The translations under genes were made by a program, and so were the position numbers. From the NCBI RefSeq assembly GCF_025699295.1, contig NZ_JAILWB010000013.1, positions 1 to 64,000 on the forward strand: a DNA stretch of 64,000 nucleotides. The letters run 5' to 3'. This document shows, in pieces, positions 26,476 to 34,970 of the stretch. The stretch comes from Hydrogenophaga sp. GTDB lineage: Bacteria; Pseudomonadota; Gammaproteobacteria; Burkholderiales; Burkholderiaceae_C. The notes below the pieces were generated by a model. The model was not told the DNA's origin. It searched no databases and was given only the letters and a program-made list of their open reading frames with translations. Numbering within the stretch: position 1 is the first letter of the stretch; every line of letters begins with the position of its first letter.

Positions 26476-28089
26476 TCAGCTTTTCAGGAACAGCCGGTAT
26501 ACCGGGTTGCCCGTCTCTTCCACGTAGGGATAGCCCAGCGTGTCCAGGAATTTGTCGAAAGCCTTGTGGTCTTTCGCCGGCACCTGCAGGCCGACCAGAA
26601 TGCGACCGTAGTCGGCGCCCTGGTTGCGGTAGTGAAACAGGCTGATGTTCCAGCCGGGGCGCAGCAGGCTCAGGAACTTCAGCAGTGCGCCCGGCCGCTC
26701 CGGGAACACGAAACGCAGCAGGCGTTCTTCCTGCGCGAGCGGCGAATGCCCACCCACCATGTGCCGGATGTGCTCCTTGGCCAGTTCGTCGTGGGTCAGG
26801 TCCAGGGTCTCGAAGCCGTGCCGGATCAGGTTGGCCGCGATCTTGCCGGACTCTCCCTTACCATGGGTGGTCATGCCTACGAACACATGGGCCCGGCTGC
26901 CGTCGTGGATGCGGTAGTTGAACTCGGTGACGTTGCGCGGCCCGCCCGGCAGTTCGCCGATGAGCTCGCAGAAGCGCCGGAAGCTGCCGCGCTCTTCGGG
27001 CATGGTGACCGCGAACAGCGCCTCGCGTTCCTCCCCCACTTCGGCGCGCTCGGCCACGAAGCGCAGCCGGTCGAAGTTCATGTTCGCGCCGCACAGGATG
27101 GCGGCGTAGGTCTCGCCGCGTGTCTTGTGGGTCGCCACATACTGCTTGATGGCAGCAACCGCCAGCGCGCCGGACGGTTCGACGATGCTGCGCGTGTCCA
27201 CGAACACGTCCTTGATGGCGGCACACACCGCGTCCGTGTCGACGGTGATGAATTCGTCGACCAGATTGCTCGCGATGCGGAAGGTTTCCTCGCCCACCAG
27301 CTTGACCGCCGTACCGTCTGCGAACAGGCCGACATCGGGCAGGGAGACGCGCTGCCCGCCCTGGACCGAGCGCAGCATGGCGTCCGAATCGGTCATCTGC
27401 ACGCCAATGACCTTGATCTCGGGCCGCACTGCCTTGATGTAGTTGGCTACACCCGAGATGAGGCCGCCGCCGCCGATGGCGACGAACACCGCGTCGAGGT
27501 GGTGCGATCCCAGACTTTGCAACTGGCGCAGGATTTCCATCGCAATCGTGCCCTGGCCGGCGATCACGTCCGGGTCGTCGAACGGGTGGACGAAGGTCAG
27601 GCCCTGCTTTTTTTGCAAGGTCAGGGAGTGCAGATAGGCGTCCGAATAGCTGTCGCCGTGCAGCACCACCTCGCCGCCGAAGCCGCGCACGGCGTCGATC
27701 TTCACCTGCGGGGTGGTGGTCGGCATCACGATCACCGCGCGGGTGCCCAGCTTGCGCGCGCCCAGGGCCACGCCCTGTGCGTGGTTGCCGGCAGAGGCGC
27801 AGATCACGCCCTTTTTCAGTTGCTCGGGCGAGAGGTGTGCCATCTTGTTGTAGGCGCCGCGCAGCTTGAAGCTGAACACGGGCTGCTGGTCTTCCCGCTT
27901 GAGCAGCACGGTGTTGCGCAACCGGCGACTGAGGTCAGTGGCGGTCTCCAGGGCCGATTCCACCGCCACGTCATAGACGCGCGCGGTCAGGATCTTTCTG
28001 AGGTAGTCGGCCGGCCCCATGGACGTGAGCGGAGAGACGCCGGCTGCGGGTTGTTCTTTTTGTGGGGGGCGGGCGGACAGTGGCGGCAT
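26476..28089 (-). CDS. ilvA: Threonine ammonia-lyase, biosynthetic (IlvA)
   Basis: IlvA deaminates threonine to 2-oxobutyrate, the first committed step of isoleucine synthesis. The PLP lysine is Lys75 in VFSFKLRGAYNK, and the glycine-rich loop is GGGGLISGV. After the catalytic domain (to about residue 345) come two ACT-like regulatory domains (EREALFAVTMPEERGSFRRF and EERLLRFVFPERPGALLKFL). These mark the long, isoleucine-inhibited type. The length is 537 residues. The leader before the ATG contains a strong terminator-like hairpin, suggesting control by attenuation or antitermination. Confidence 0.96.
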   Translation of the reverse strand: MPPLSARPPQKEQPAAGVSPLTSMGPADYLRKILTARVYDVAVESALETATDLSRRLRNTVLLKREDQQPVFSFKLRGAYNKMAHLSPEQLKKGVICASAGNHAQGVALGARKLGTRAVIVMPTTTPQVKIDAVRGFGGEVVLHGDSYSDAYLHSLTLQKKQGLTFVHPFDDPDVIAGQGTIAMEILRQLQSLGSHHLDAVFVAIGGGGLISGVANYIKAVRPEIKVIGVQMTDSDAMLRSVQGGQRVSLPDVGLFADGTAVKLVGEETFRIASNLVDEFITVDTDAVCAAIKDVFVDTRSIVEPSGALAVAAIKQYVATHKTRGETYAAILCGANMNFDRLRFVAERAEVGEEREALFAVTMPEERGSFRRFCELIGELPGGPRNVTEFNYRIHDGSRAHVFVGMTTHGKGESGKIAANLIRHGFETLDLTHDELAKEHIRHMVGGHSPLAQEERLLRFVFPERPGALLKFLSLLRPGWNISLFHYRNQGADYGRILVGLQVPAKDHKAFDKFLDTLGYPYVEETGNPVYRLFLKS

Positions 28090-28121
28090 GGGGTTCCTCG
28101 CTGCACATCATATCGGGGGCG

Positions 28122-28156
28122 AAAAAAAGCCCGGACTGGCAGAACCAGACCGGGCT
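28122..28156 (-). terminator. Terminator-like hairpin in the ilvA leader
   Basis: Read leftward, AGCCCGGTCTGG-TTCTG-CCAGTCCGGGCT forms a 12-pair stem with one T-T mismatch, followed by seven T. It lies 33 bases before the ilvA ATG and downstream of the ilvA promoter, so it is inside the leader and not at a gene end. A smaller stem (TCCAC-GG-GTGGA) precedes it. The arrangement fits an attenuator. No leader peptide with an ATG is visible. Confidence 0.7.
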
Positions 28157-28206
28157 TGAATCCACCCGTGGAGGGTAGAGGAGACAACCGTAAATACAAT
28201 GACGCG

Positions 28207-28234
28207 AGTATAGCGCTGCGATGCTGCGTTGCAA
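28207..28234 (-). promoter_or_regulatory. Predicted sigma-70 promoter of ilvA
   Basis: On the minus strand, TTGCAA (28234-28229) is followed after 16 bases by TATACT (28212-28207). Transcription would start near 28200, leaving a leader of about 110 bases that includes the terminator-like hairpin. The -35 hexamer is a palindrome shared with the divergent osmC promoter. Confidence 0.6.
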
Positions 28235-28258
28235 CATCGCGTTCGAGATTTCTATGAT
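28229..28258 (+). promoter_or_regulatory. Predicted sigma-70 promoter of osmC
   Basis: On the plus strand the same TTGCAA (28229-28234) is followed after 18 bases by TATGAT (28253-28258). Transcription would start near 28265, about 45 bases before the osmC ATG. Sharing one palindromic -35 with the ilvA promoter means only one RNA polymerase could occupy the site at a time. Confidence 0.5.
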
Positions 28259-28309
28259 TTTTAGAGCGCCTTCCCCAATAGCGTTGGTTATTTCACGACA
28301 GGACACACC

Positions 28310-28759
28310 ATGGAATGCACCGTCACCTGGACCGGCTCCACCGGCACCCGATCCCACATGGGCTTCCTGGCGGAGACTGGCACGGGCCACGTCATCGCCA
28401 TGGACGGCGCCCCCGACGCTGCAAAGCCCGAGAACGGTGGCGCCAATCTGGCGCCCCGTCCCATGGAAACCGTGCTGGCGGGCACAGGCGGCTGCACCGC
28501 CTATGACGTGGTGCTCATCCTCAAGCGTGGCCGGCACGATGTGCGTGGCTGCTCGGTCAAGCTCACCACCGAACGCGCCGAGACCGACCCGAAGGTGTTC
28601 ACCAAGATCCACATGCACTTCAGCGTCAGTGGAAAAGGCATCCCCTCCGTGGCAGTGGAGCGTGCCATCGCCATGAGCCACAACAAGTACTGCTCGGCGA
28701 GCATCATGCTCGGCAAGACAGCCGAGATCACCACCAGCTTCGAGTTGCTGGAGGTTTGA
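28310..28759 (+). CDS. OsmC family peroxidase-like protein
   Basis: OsmC/Ohr-family proteins reduce organic hydroperoxides with two cysteines. Both are present here: Cys62 in GTGGCTAYDVV and Cys128 in NKYCSAS. The 149 residues and the VEGAxx-free, YhfA-like layout (FLAETGTGHVIAMDG, RPMETVLAGTGGC) point to the OsmC/YhfA branch and not to Ohr proper, so the substrate is uncertain. GGA lies 7 bases before the ATG. It is divergent from ilvA and convergent with coq7. Confidence 0.88.
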   Translation: MECTVTWTGSTGTRSHMGFLAETGTGHVIAMDGAPDAAKPENGGANLAPRPMETVLAGTGGCTAYDVVLILKRGRHDVRGCSVKLTTERAETDPKVFTKIHMHFSVSGKGIPSVAVERAIAMSHNKYCSASIMLGKTAEITTSFELLEV

Positions 28760-28779
28760 GTTTTTTGCCTGCGTGCCGC

Positions 28780-29430
28780 TCAGATGCGGTGCGCCACAGT
28801 TGTCATCACCTTGGCGGCGGCGCGCATCAGCGCTTTTGCCACCCCGGGCAGTTCCACCGCGCCGGCTTGCTGGGCTTCGCGCGCATGGCGCGCTTCGTCG
28901 TCCTTCATCTGAGCCACGATCGCCCGTGAGGCATGGTCCGCGGCGGGCAAGCGGTCCATGTGGCCGGCCAGATGCGCCTCCACCTGTCGTTCGGTTTCCA
29001 CCACAAAGCCCAGACTCACGCCCGGACCCAGGCGTCCGGCCAGCAGGCCAAGGCCGAAGGCGCCGGCGTACCAGAGCGGGTTGAGCAGGGACGGCCGAGC
29101 ACCCAGTTCTTCCATTCGCGCCTGGGTCCACGCCAGGTGGTCGGTTTCCTCCCGACCGGCCGCTTCGAGTTGCATGGCCAGTGCTTCATTGGGCGCCTGC
29201 CCGGCCCTGCGCGACCACCGTGCCGCCAGCGCCTGCGAGGTATAGAGCGCCTGCGCGCACACCTCGCCCACATGGTTGACCCGCATCAGCGCACCCGAAA
29301 GATCCCGCTCTGCAGGCGCCAGTTCGGCATCGGTGGCTTTCTCGGGCAGCGTCGGGCATTCGCGCGAGGCACGAGGGCTCACGAACAGGGTTCTCAGGGC
29401 CGCATCGGCGGCGTTCAACAGGGCATCCAT
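28780..29430 (-). CDS. coq7: Ubiquinone biosynthesis monooxygenase Coq7
   Basis: Coq7 is a di-iron hydroxylase that adds the C6 hydroxyl in ubiquinone synthesis, replacing flavin-type UbiF in many betaproteobacteria. The iron ligands are visible as Glu in [17 protein letters not shown] (Glu95 and His98), [10 protein letters not shown], and a final DDEARHA. From the ATG at 29430 ([20 protein letters not shown]) it has 216 residues. A frame reaching further upstream has no family similarity. It is probably monocistronic and converges on osmC. Confidence 0.94.
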   Translation of the reverse strand: MDALLNAADAALRTLFVSPRASRECPTLPEKATDAELAPAERDLSGALMRVNHVGEVCAQALYTSQALAARWSRRAGQAPNEALAMQLEAAGREETDHLAWTQARMEELGARPSLLNPLWYAGAFGLGLLAGRLGPGVSLGFVVETERQVEAHLAGHMDRLPAADHASRAIVAQMKDDEARHAREAQQAGAVELPGVAKALMRAAAKVMTTVAHRI

Positions 29431-29701
29431 GGCATAAAGGTTTTGACGGGCAGCGGGTTCACTGTATCGCAGGCGTGTCGCGCCATGAACCTGCCCCAGC
29501 TGATCCAGTTCGGCCTCGTCTGGCGCGCCGCGCACCAAAACAGGGAGGCGTTGTGCGCGTGCCACAAAAGAGGGCGCAAATGTGTCGAAACTTTTGCCTC
29601 GTGAGGGCCCTTCTGGTTCAATCACTTCAGCTTCCTAGACGGAGGTGGGCTCGAGGGCTCTAGACCCCCGGCCTCTTTATTCAACCTTGGAGAAACCCTC
29701 A

Positions 29702-30691
29702 ATGAAAAAGACCCTGATTGCACTGGCAGCCGTGGCCGCCTCCGGCGCCGCGTTCGCCCAGTCTTCCGTGACCCTGTTCGGCAACGTTGACATGGGCATT
29801 CGCCACGTCAATCCCGAAGTCGGCGATTCCATCACCACGATGCAGAAGAACCTGATTTCTTCGAGCGCCTTGGGTTTCCGCGGCGTTGAAGACCTGGGCG
29901 GCGGTCTGAAGGCCGGCTTCCATTTCGAAGGTGACCTGGACCCCGACACCGGTACCCCCGGTGGCCTGAACTTCCAGCGCCGCAGCACCCTGAGCCTGAT
30001 GGGCGGTTTCGGTGAGTTGCGTATGGGTCGTGACTATGTGCCAACCTTCACGATCCACACCAAGTACGACCCGTTCGGCACCAACGGCCTGGGCAGCTCG
30101 ATCAACATGTTTGGCACCACTTTCGGTGCGGTTTCCTCCTCCGCTGTGCGTGCGAACAACAGCCTGGGTTACCTGGCCAAGTTCGGCAGCTTCGATGTGG
30201 CCTACATGTATGGCCTGCGTGAGAGCGCGTCCAACAACAACGACTACCACGGCATTCGTGTGGGCTACAACGCTGGTCCGTTGAGCGTGGACGTGGCGAC
30301 GGCTCAGGAGACGGGCATTGGCGCTTCCCTGGGCAACCACAACCCCAGGCGCACCAACGTCGGCGTGGCGTATGACTTCGGCTTCATCAAGCCGATGTTC
30401 CAGTACACCACCTCGAAGCTTGAGCTGGCTGGTGGCGACCGCAAAGTGAACAACGTGTTGCTGGGCCTGACGGCGCCTGTGGGCCCTGGCTTGGTGCGTT
30501 TCTCTTACGTTCGCAACTCGCTTGAGCAAGGCGCGACCGATGTGGACGGCAAGCAAGTCGCCCTCGGCTACACCTACCCTCTGAGCAAGCGCACCTCGTT
30601 CAACGCGAACATCGCGCGCATCAGCACCGACGCGGGCTTCCCCGTCGCCGAGCGGACCGGTTATGAAATCGGCGTGCGTCACACCTTCTAA
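29702..30691 (+). CDS. Gram-negative general porin (porin 1)
   Basis: This is a trimeric beta-barrel porin of the betaproteobacterial type for diffusion of small solutes across the outer membrane. The signal peptide is MKKTLIALAAVAASGAAFAQ, the mature protein begins SSVTLFGNVDMGI, and the final strand is RTGYEIGVRHTF with the C-terminal Phe needed for barrel assembly. The constriction-loop region includes LRMGRDYVPTF. The length is 329 residues. GGAG lies upstream of the ATG and a strong terminator follows. The 271 bases upstream, shared with divergent coq7, show no promoter I can call with confidence. Confidence 0.95.
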   Translation: MKKTLIALAAVAASGAAFAQSSVTLFGNVDMGIRHVNPEVGDSITTMQKNLISSSALGFRGVEDLGGGLKAGFHFEGDLDPDTGTPGGLNFQRRSTLSLMGGFGELRMGRDYVPTFTIHTKYDPFGTNGLGSSINMFGTTFGAVSSSAVRANNSLGYLAKFGSFDVAYMYGLRESASNNNDYHGIRVGYNAGPLSVDVATAQETGIGASLGNHNPRRTNVGVAYDFGFIKPMFQYTTSKLELAGGDRKVNNVLLGLTAPVGPGLVRFSYVRNSLEQGATDVDGKQVALGYTYPLSKRTSFNANIARISTDAGFPVAERTGYEIGVRHTF

Positions 30692-30729
30692 GCACTGCGC
30701 CGGCGCAAGCCGGTTCGTTGCCTGAAGAC

Positions 30730-30766
30730 AAAAAAACCCACCGCGAAAGCGGTGGGTTTTTTTTTT
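30730..30766 (+). terminator. Intrinsic terminator of porin 1
   Basis: A-run, then CCCACCGC-GAAA-GCGGTGGG, then ten T. The perfect 8-pair GC-rich stem with a GAAA tetraloop begins about 45 bases after the porin stop. The A-run on the other side would make it active leftward too, but no leftward gene ends here. Confidence 0.92.
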
Positions 30767-30827
30767 GACTGAGAAGTGTCGGCATCGAGGTGAATGCATG
30801 GTACGAATATTGCTATTCCGTCATATC

Positions 30828-30894
30828 AAATCGCTTGTTGCTCCAGTACAACGATTTGACCGGGGTCAAAAAAATACAAGGGATTACCCGTATT
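30828..30894 (+). promoter_or_regulatory. Three stacked palindromes upstream of porin 2
   Basis: Within 67 bases lie three inverted repeats. The first is AAATCG(C)TTGT with ACAACGATTT (30828-30857). The second is the perfect TTGACC-GG-GGTCAA (30856-30869). The third is AATAC-AAGGG with CCC-GTATT (30873-30894). The stretch is AT-richer than its surroundings and ends about 80 bases before the porin 2 ATG. Dimeric regulator operators are likely. I cannot name the regulator or fix the promoter. Confidence 0.45.
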
Positions 30895-30976
30895 TTCAAT
30901 GGGCTCCGTCCCTATGATTCCTGTTGCTTCATCTTTTCGACATCTTTGTTCTCTCCACCACTTCAAAGGAAATTGC

Positions 30977-31957
30977 ATGAAAAAGACTCTGGTTGCATGG
31001 GCTGTTATGAGCGCCTTCGCCGGTACCGCTGCCGCTCAGTCGTCGGTGTCGATCTACGGCATCGTTGACCTGTGGGTGGGCTCCACCAAGTCGGGTTTGG
31101 GTGCCCAGTCGGTCACCAGCCTGGACAATGGCGGCCTGTCCCCCAGCCGCCTGGGCTTCAAGGGTTCGGAAGACCTGGGTGGCGGTCTGTCTGCGGTGTT
31201 CACCATCGAAGGCAACCTCACGCCCGACAACGGCACCGCCGGCCGTCTGGCGTTTGACCGCCAGTCATACGTTGGTCTCGAAGGCGGCTTCGGTGCAGTG
31301 CACTTCGGCCGTGTCTGGACGTCCTTCTATGACGTGGAAGCGCTGGCATTCACTAGTTTTGATTCCGCATTCACGCCTGAGTACTACGCGTTCGGCAGTG
31401 TGGATTACACCGGCAACCCGAACAATGGCATCAAGTACGTGTCGCCCGAATTTGGGGGCTTCACCGGTACCGCTTCTTACGCCATCGACGAAAAGAACGG
31501 CGCGGCCAACGAAGTGAAGACCGGCGCCCTGGGCCTGTCGTACACGGGCGGCCCGCTGACTGCCGTTGTTGCGTATCAGCAAGAAAAGGCGACCGGCACG
31601 CCTAACAGCTTGTCGTTCACCCGCATCAGCGCCGCATACGACCTTGGCGTGGTGGTTCTCAAAGGCAACTATGGCACTGCCAAAGACAACCTGAGCGATG
31701 CGAAGTCCAAGGACTACAGCCTGGGCGTGGACGTTCCCCTGAGCGAGGCGCTCACCCTGGGTGCTGGCTATGCACGCGGCAAGGACAACGCTGCCGGTGG
31801 CAGCGACAAGCGCAGCGCCTACGGCCTGGCGGCGACCTACGGCCTGTCCAAGCGCACCACCGTGTACGCCGGCATTACCAAAGGCGAGACCAAGAACGGC
31901 GGCGTCAAGACCGACGAAGAGAATCTCTACGCAGTGGGCCTTCGCCACACCTTCTGA
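30977..31957 (+). CDS. Gram-negative general porin (porin 2)
   Basis: This is a second porin of the same family as the one at 29702. The signal peptide is MKKTLVAWAVMSAFAGTAAA and the mature start is QSSVSIYGIVDLWVG. The protein has the LGFKGSEDLGGGLSAVFTIE strand pair and a C-terminal NLYAVGLRHTF ending in Phe. It has 326 residues. AAAGGA lies 7 bases before the ATG. It is clearly diverged from porin 1, not a recent duplicate. Its upstream region is long, AT-rich and palindromic, so it is probably regulated separately. Confidence 0.95.
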   Translation: MKKTLVAWAVMSAFAGTAAAQSSVSIYGIVDLWVGSTKSGLGAQSVTSLDNGGLSPSRLGFKGSEDLGGGLSAVFTIEGNLTPDNGTAGRLAFDRQSYVGLEGGFGAVHFGRVWTSFYDVEALAFTSFDSAFTPEYYAFGSVDYTGNPNNGIKYVSPEFGGFTGTASYAIDEKNGAANEVKTGALGLSYTGGPLTAVVAYQQEKATGTPNSLSFTRISAAYDLGVVVLKGNYGTAKDNLSDAKSKDYSLGVDVPLSEALTLGAGYARGKDNAAGGSDKRSAYGLAATYGLSKRTTVYAGITKGETKNGGVKTDEENLYAVGLRHTF

Positions 31958-31981
31958 TCGCCGCTCTGCGGAGCGCGTTCG

Positions 31982-32019
31982 AAAAAAAGCCACCCGGCGC
32001 GCCGGGTGGCTTTTTCTTT
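31982..32019. terminator. Bidirectional intrinsic terminator, porin 2 / comEA
   Basis: AAAAAAA, then GCCACCCGGCG-CGCCGGGTGGC, then TTTTT. The 11-pair perfect stem is flanked by A and T runs, so it can end both the rightward porin 2 transcript and the leftward comEA transcript. It lies 25 bases after the porin stop and about 16 bases from the comEA stop. Confidence 0.9.
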
Positions 32020-32034
32020 GGTGAAGCCGCAGGC

Positions 32035-32349
32035 CTACTTCGCAGGCGAAGCCGCCTTCTTGTCGGTGGCGTCGGACGCTGCGGGCTTGAACGCCTCGCC
32101 ATTGACGGTCAGACCCTCGGCCGACAGCTTTGCCGCACGCTTTTCGCCAATCCCTGGCACCCTTTTCATCAGGTCACTCCAGCCTTTGAAGGGCGATGCT
32201 TTGCGTTCCTCCAGGATTCTCCCGGATGTGCTGGGGCCGATCCCCTTGATGCTGTCCAGGTCCGCCACCGTGGCAACGTTGACGTCGACCGCCGCGAAGC
32301 TGATGGTGGCGACGAACGCGAGCAAACTGGCCAAGATTCTTGTGAACAT
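32035..32349 (-). CDS. ComEA-like helix-hairpin-helix DNA-binding protein
   Basis: The 104-residue protein has a signal peptide (MFTRILASLLAFVATISFAA), so it should be periplasmic. The core VDVNVATVADLDSIKGIGPS, SGRILEERKASPFKGWSDLM and RVPGIGEKRAAKLSAEGL is a ComEA-type double helix-hairpin-helix, which binds DNA without sequence preference. ComEA proteins pull DNA into the periplasm during transformation. The Ala/Lys-rich tail is extra. GGAGG stands 6 bases before the ATG at 32349. No other competence gene is adjacent. Confidence 0.85.
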   Translation of the reverse strand: MFTRILASLLAFVATISFAAVDVNVATVADLDSIKGIGPSTSGRILEERKASPFKGWSDLMKRVPGIGEKRAAKLSAEGLTVNGEAFKPAASDATDKKAASPAK

Positions 32350-33334
32350 GTGTGTCCTCCGTGTGCAAAGATGATGAAAGACCACCGGCTTGAACCCCTG
32401 CAGAGGGTGCCCAAGTGGTGACCGAAGCCAGCCTTGGCTTCAATCCAGAATTTAATTCTAAAGAATGATTTTTCTGAGCTTTCATGTAAAAAATAGGTAA
32501 TAACTAGCAAAAAATGGGTGCGATACAACAGAAGCACGTTTGGCGCACCGGCAGGTGCCGCAGAGACCTCCCGCAGGTGCGGCCAGGGTTCTTGAAGCTC
32601 TGGCTGGTTGTGCCAGGGGGCCGCTGTTCTGGATTCGGCTGGCGCACAGAACGAAATCGCACCGCCCGCTGAGCGTCCTGCGTCAGCCGATCGATCCGGG
32701 CCTGGGCTCGGAGGGACAACTGACGTTCGTCTGACGGGTCTGCCCCCGCTCCGGGACGCCGATCTGTCGATGGGAGAACGGGCGGATTCGCCCATCAGGT
32801 TGATCCTGGTTTTTGACGGCGATCGCGCCCGAGAGGGCCGAAGTTCCATTGCCCGTCCGAGTTCAGTCGCTTGTTGACTGGCGAGGAGTTGCCATCACGA
32901 ACCGGGCACCGTAGCAGGGAGCCCCTCCACAGACCGGATTTGCAAACGGGTGCCCGACAGAGGCACCGCGGACCAGGGCCAATGCTGCGACCATGTTCGC
33001 GACGTACGCGGGGATCTACAACGTGTCTTTGGCGAGGAGCCGAGCCCTTCGCGCGCAGGCCTGGATGCTGGCGACCGACAACACGCGCAGCCAGCTCGCG
33101 GCCCGGTATGGTGTTTTGACCCTGGAACGGGTCTTGGCTGACGCTTCGCGTCCTCACGAGCCGGTCATCAGCGCCGATTGCGCCTCATCAAAGATTCTGA
33201 TGGAGCACTGCGGCAGACACCGATGTGACGATTCCGATCATTTGGTCTTTCTCGGTTCGGGTTAGTCCCGTGCATTGGGCGGGAACGTTTGTTGCATAGT
33301 AGCGCGATGTTCATTTTATTTTAGGTGTCAACAA
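32350..33334. other. About 1 kb with no recognisable gene
   Basis: Between comEA and the transporter operon I see no frame that looks like a known protein. The left part (about 32440-32530) is strongly AT-rich and probably holds the comEA promoter. The middle is GC-rich with short open frames on both strands that look unselected. A frame at 32993-33265 has somewhat protein-like composition but no recognisable family. At the right end, TTGCAT (33292) and TTTATT (33315), 17 bases apart, could be the operon promoter. It may be decayed DNA. Confidence 0.4.
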
Positions 33335-34906
33335 ATGATGCTCCGACTTGCATTCTTGTGCGCAGCCACGGCCCTTGCCGCAGGTAGCGTGCATGCAAAA
33401 ACCTTCAAATGGACCAGCGCCAGCGACATTCCCACCTGGGACATCCATTCGCAGAACAACGCTCTGGCCAACGGCGTGCACGCCTCGGTGTACGAGTCGC
33501 TGGTGTACTACAACAGCCGCACCTTCAAGCCTGAACCCATGCTGGCCACTGGCTGGACGCAGGTGTCGCCCACGCAGTTGCGCATCACCTTGCGCACTGG
33601 GGTGAAGTTCCACGATGGTGCGCCATTCACGGCCGACGACGCGGTGTTCTCGCTGGAGCGCGCCATGGCCAAGACCTCGAACTTCACGGTCTACACGCAG
33701 GGCATCACCAAAGTGGTGAAAGTCAATGCGAACACGATCGACATCATCACCGGCGGCCCCAACCCGGTGCTGGTCAACCAGTTGACAGAGCTGCGCATGA
33801 TGAGCAAGGCTTGGGCGGAGAAGAACAACTCCACAGCGCCCAAGGACATCAAGACCCAGGATGAGAACTTCGCTCACCGCAATGCCAACGGTACCGGCCC
33901 TTTCATGCTCAAGGAGTGGCAGCCGGATCAGAAGATCGTGCTGGTGAAGAACCCCAACTGGTGGGGCAGCGCCGAAGGCAACGTGACAGAGATCGTCTAC
34001 ACACCTGTAAAGGCGGTGGCCACCCGCATGGCGGCGCTGCTCTCCGGTGAAGTGGACTTCGTTCTCGACCCGAGCCCGCAGGATTTGCCGCGCATCCGGC
34101 AGGATGGGAGCCTCAAGGTCATCGACGGTGTGGAAAACCGCACCATCTTCTTCGGCATGGACCAGTTCCGCGACGAACTGCCTGGCAGCAACATCAAAGG
34201 CAAGAATCCGTTGAAGGACCAGCGCGTGCGCAAAGCGCTGTACCAGGCCATCGACACCGGTGCCATCACGCGCGTCACATTGCGCGGCTTAGGCCAGTCA
34301 ACAGGCGCGCTGGTGGCGCCGCAGGTGGCAGGCTGGACCGAAGCGGTACATCAGCGCCATGCTTTCGACGTGGCCGCGGCGCAGAAGCTGCTGGCCGACG
34401 CGGGCTACAAGGATGGCTTCGAGGTCGACTTTGCCTGCCCTAACAATCGCTACATCAACGACGAGGCAATCTGCCAGGCCGTGACGGCAATGTGGGCGCG
34501 CATTGGTGTGAAGGCCAGGTTGCGCACCTTGCCGCTGGCCACCTATTTCCCCATGATCCAGCGCTATGAGGCCAGCATCTACATGCTGGGCTGGGGCGTG
34601 CCGACCTTCGACGCGCTCTACAGCCTGCAGTCGCTGGTGCGCACTGTGGGCGCTGGTGGCGACGGCAATTACAACGTGGGTCGCTACAGCAACCCGAAGA
34701 TGGACGCGATCATCGACCGTGCGAAGACCGAAACCGATCCCTACGTTCGCCCGCGTCTGTTGACGGAGGCGCTGGCGTTGCAGAACGAGGAGGTCGCCCA
34801 CATTCCGCTGCATAACCAGATCATTCCCTGGGCCATGAAGAAAAACATCGATGTGGTGCACCGTGCTGACAACCGCCTGGACTGGCGCCTGATCAAGGTA
34901 AACTGA
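33335..34906 (+). CDS. Peptide ABC transporter substrate-binding protein (first)
   Basis: This is a family 5 extracellular solute-binding protein (DppA/OppA type) that delivers peptides or similar ligands to the permease. The signal peptide is MMLRLAFLCAATALAAGSVHA and the mature part begins KTFKWTSASDIPTWDIHSQN. Family motifs are VKFHDGAPFTADDAVFSLER, NGTGPFMLKEWQPDQKIVL and KNPLKDQRVRKALYQAID. There are two ATGs, at 33335 and 33338; the first gives 523 residues. It opens a seven-gene operon, and a hairpin follows its stop. Confidence 0.93.
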   Translation: MMLRLAFLCAATALAAGSVHAKTFKWTSASDIPTWDIHSQNNALANGVHASVYESLVYYNSRTFKPEPMLATGWTQVSPTQLRITLRTGVKFHDGAPFTADDAVFSLERAMAKTSNFTVYTQGITKVVKVNANTIDIITGGPNPVLVNQLTELRMMSKAWAEKNNSTAPKDIKTQDENFAHRNANGTGPFMLKEWQPDQKIVLVKNPNWWGSAEGNVTEIVYTPVKAVATRMAALLSGEVDFVLDPSPQDLPRIRQDGSLKVIDGVENRTIFFGMDQFRDELPGSNIKGKNPLKDQRVRKALYQAIDTGAITRVTLRGLGQSTGALVAPQVAGWTEAVHQRHAFDVAAAQKLLADAGYKDGFEVDFACPNNRYINDEAICQAVTAMWARIGVKARLRTLPLATYFPMIQRYEASIYMLGWGVPTFDALYSLQSLVRTVGAGGDGNYNVGRYSNPKMDAIIDRAKTETDPYVRPRLLTEALALQNEEVAHIPLHNQIIPWAMKKNIDVVHRADNRLDWRLIKVN

Positions 34907-34923
34907 TTCCCGGCATATCAGCT

Positions 34924-34962
34924 GAGGGTCGCGCACCGAATGGGGCGACCCTCTCTTTGTTT
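34924..34962 (+). terminator. Hairpin with T-rich tail after the first binding-protein gene
   Basis: GAGGGTCGC and GCGACCCTC form a perfect 9-pair stem with a 12-base loop, followed by TCTTTGTTTT. It sits between the binding-protein gene and its permease gene. In such operons a structure here commonly protects the upstream mRNA or partly terminates transcription, so that the binding protein is made in excess. Confidence 0.65.
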
Positions 34963-34970
34963 TCAACACC

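Noticed and set aside
28090..28199. A leader peptide for the ilvA attenuator
   Set aside because: No ATG or GTG with a ribosome site opens a short frame before the terminator; the TTG and ATT frames seen run on without a properly placed stop.
25990..28257. A 755-codon plus-strand frame opposite cobT and ilvA
   Set aside because: Both genes underneath are unmistakable on the minus strand, and the frame has the composition of an antisense shadow.
32993..33265. A 90-codon plus-strand frame in the gene-poor region
   Set aside because: Its composition is moderately protein-like, but I recognise no family, see no good ribosome site, and it stands alone; kept only as part of the unexplained region.
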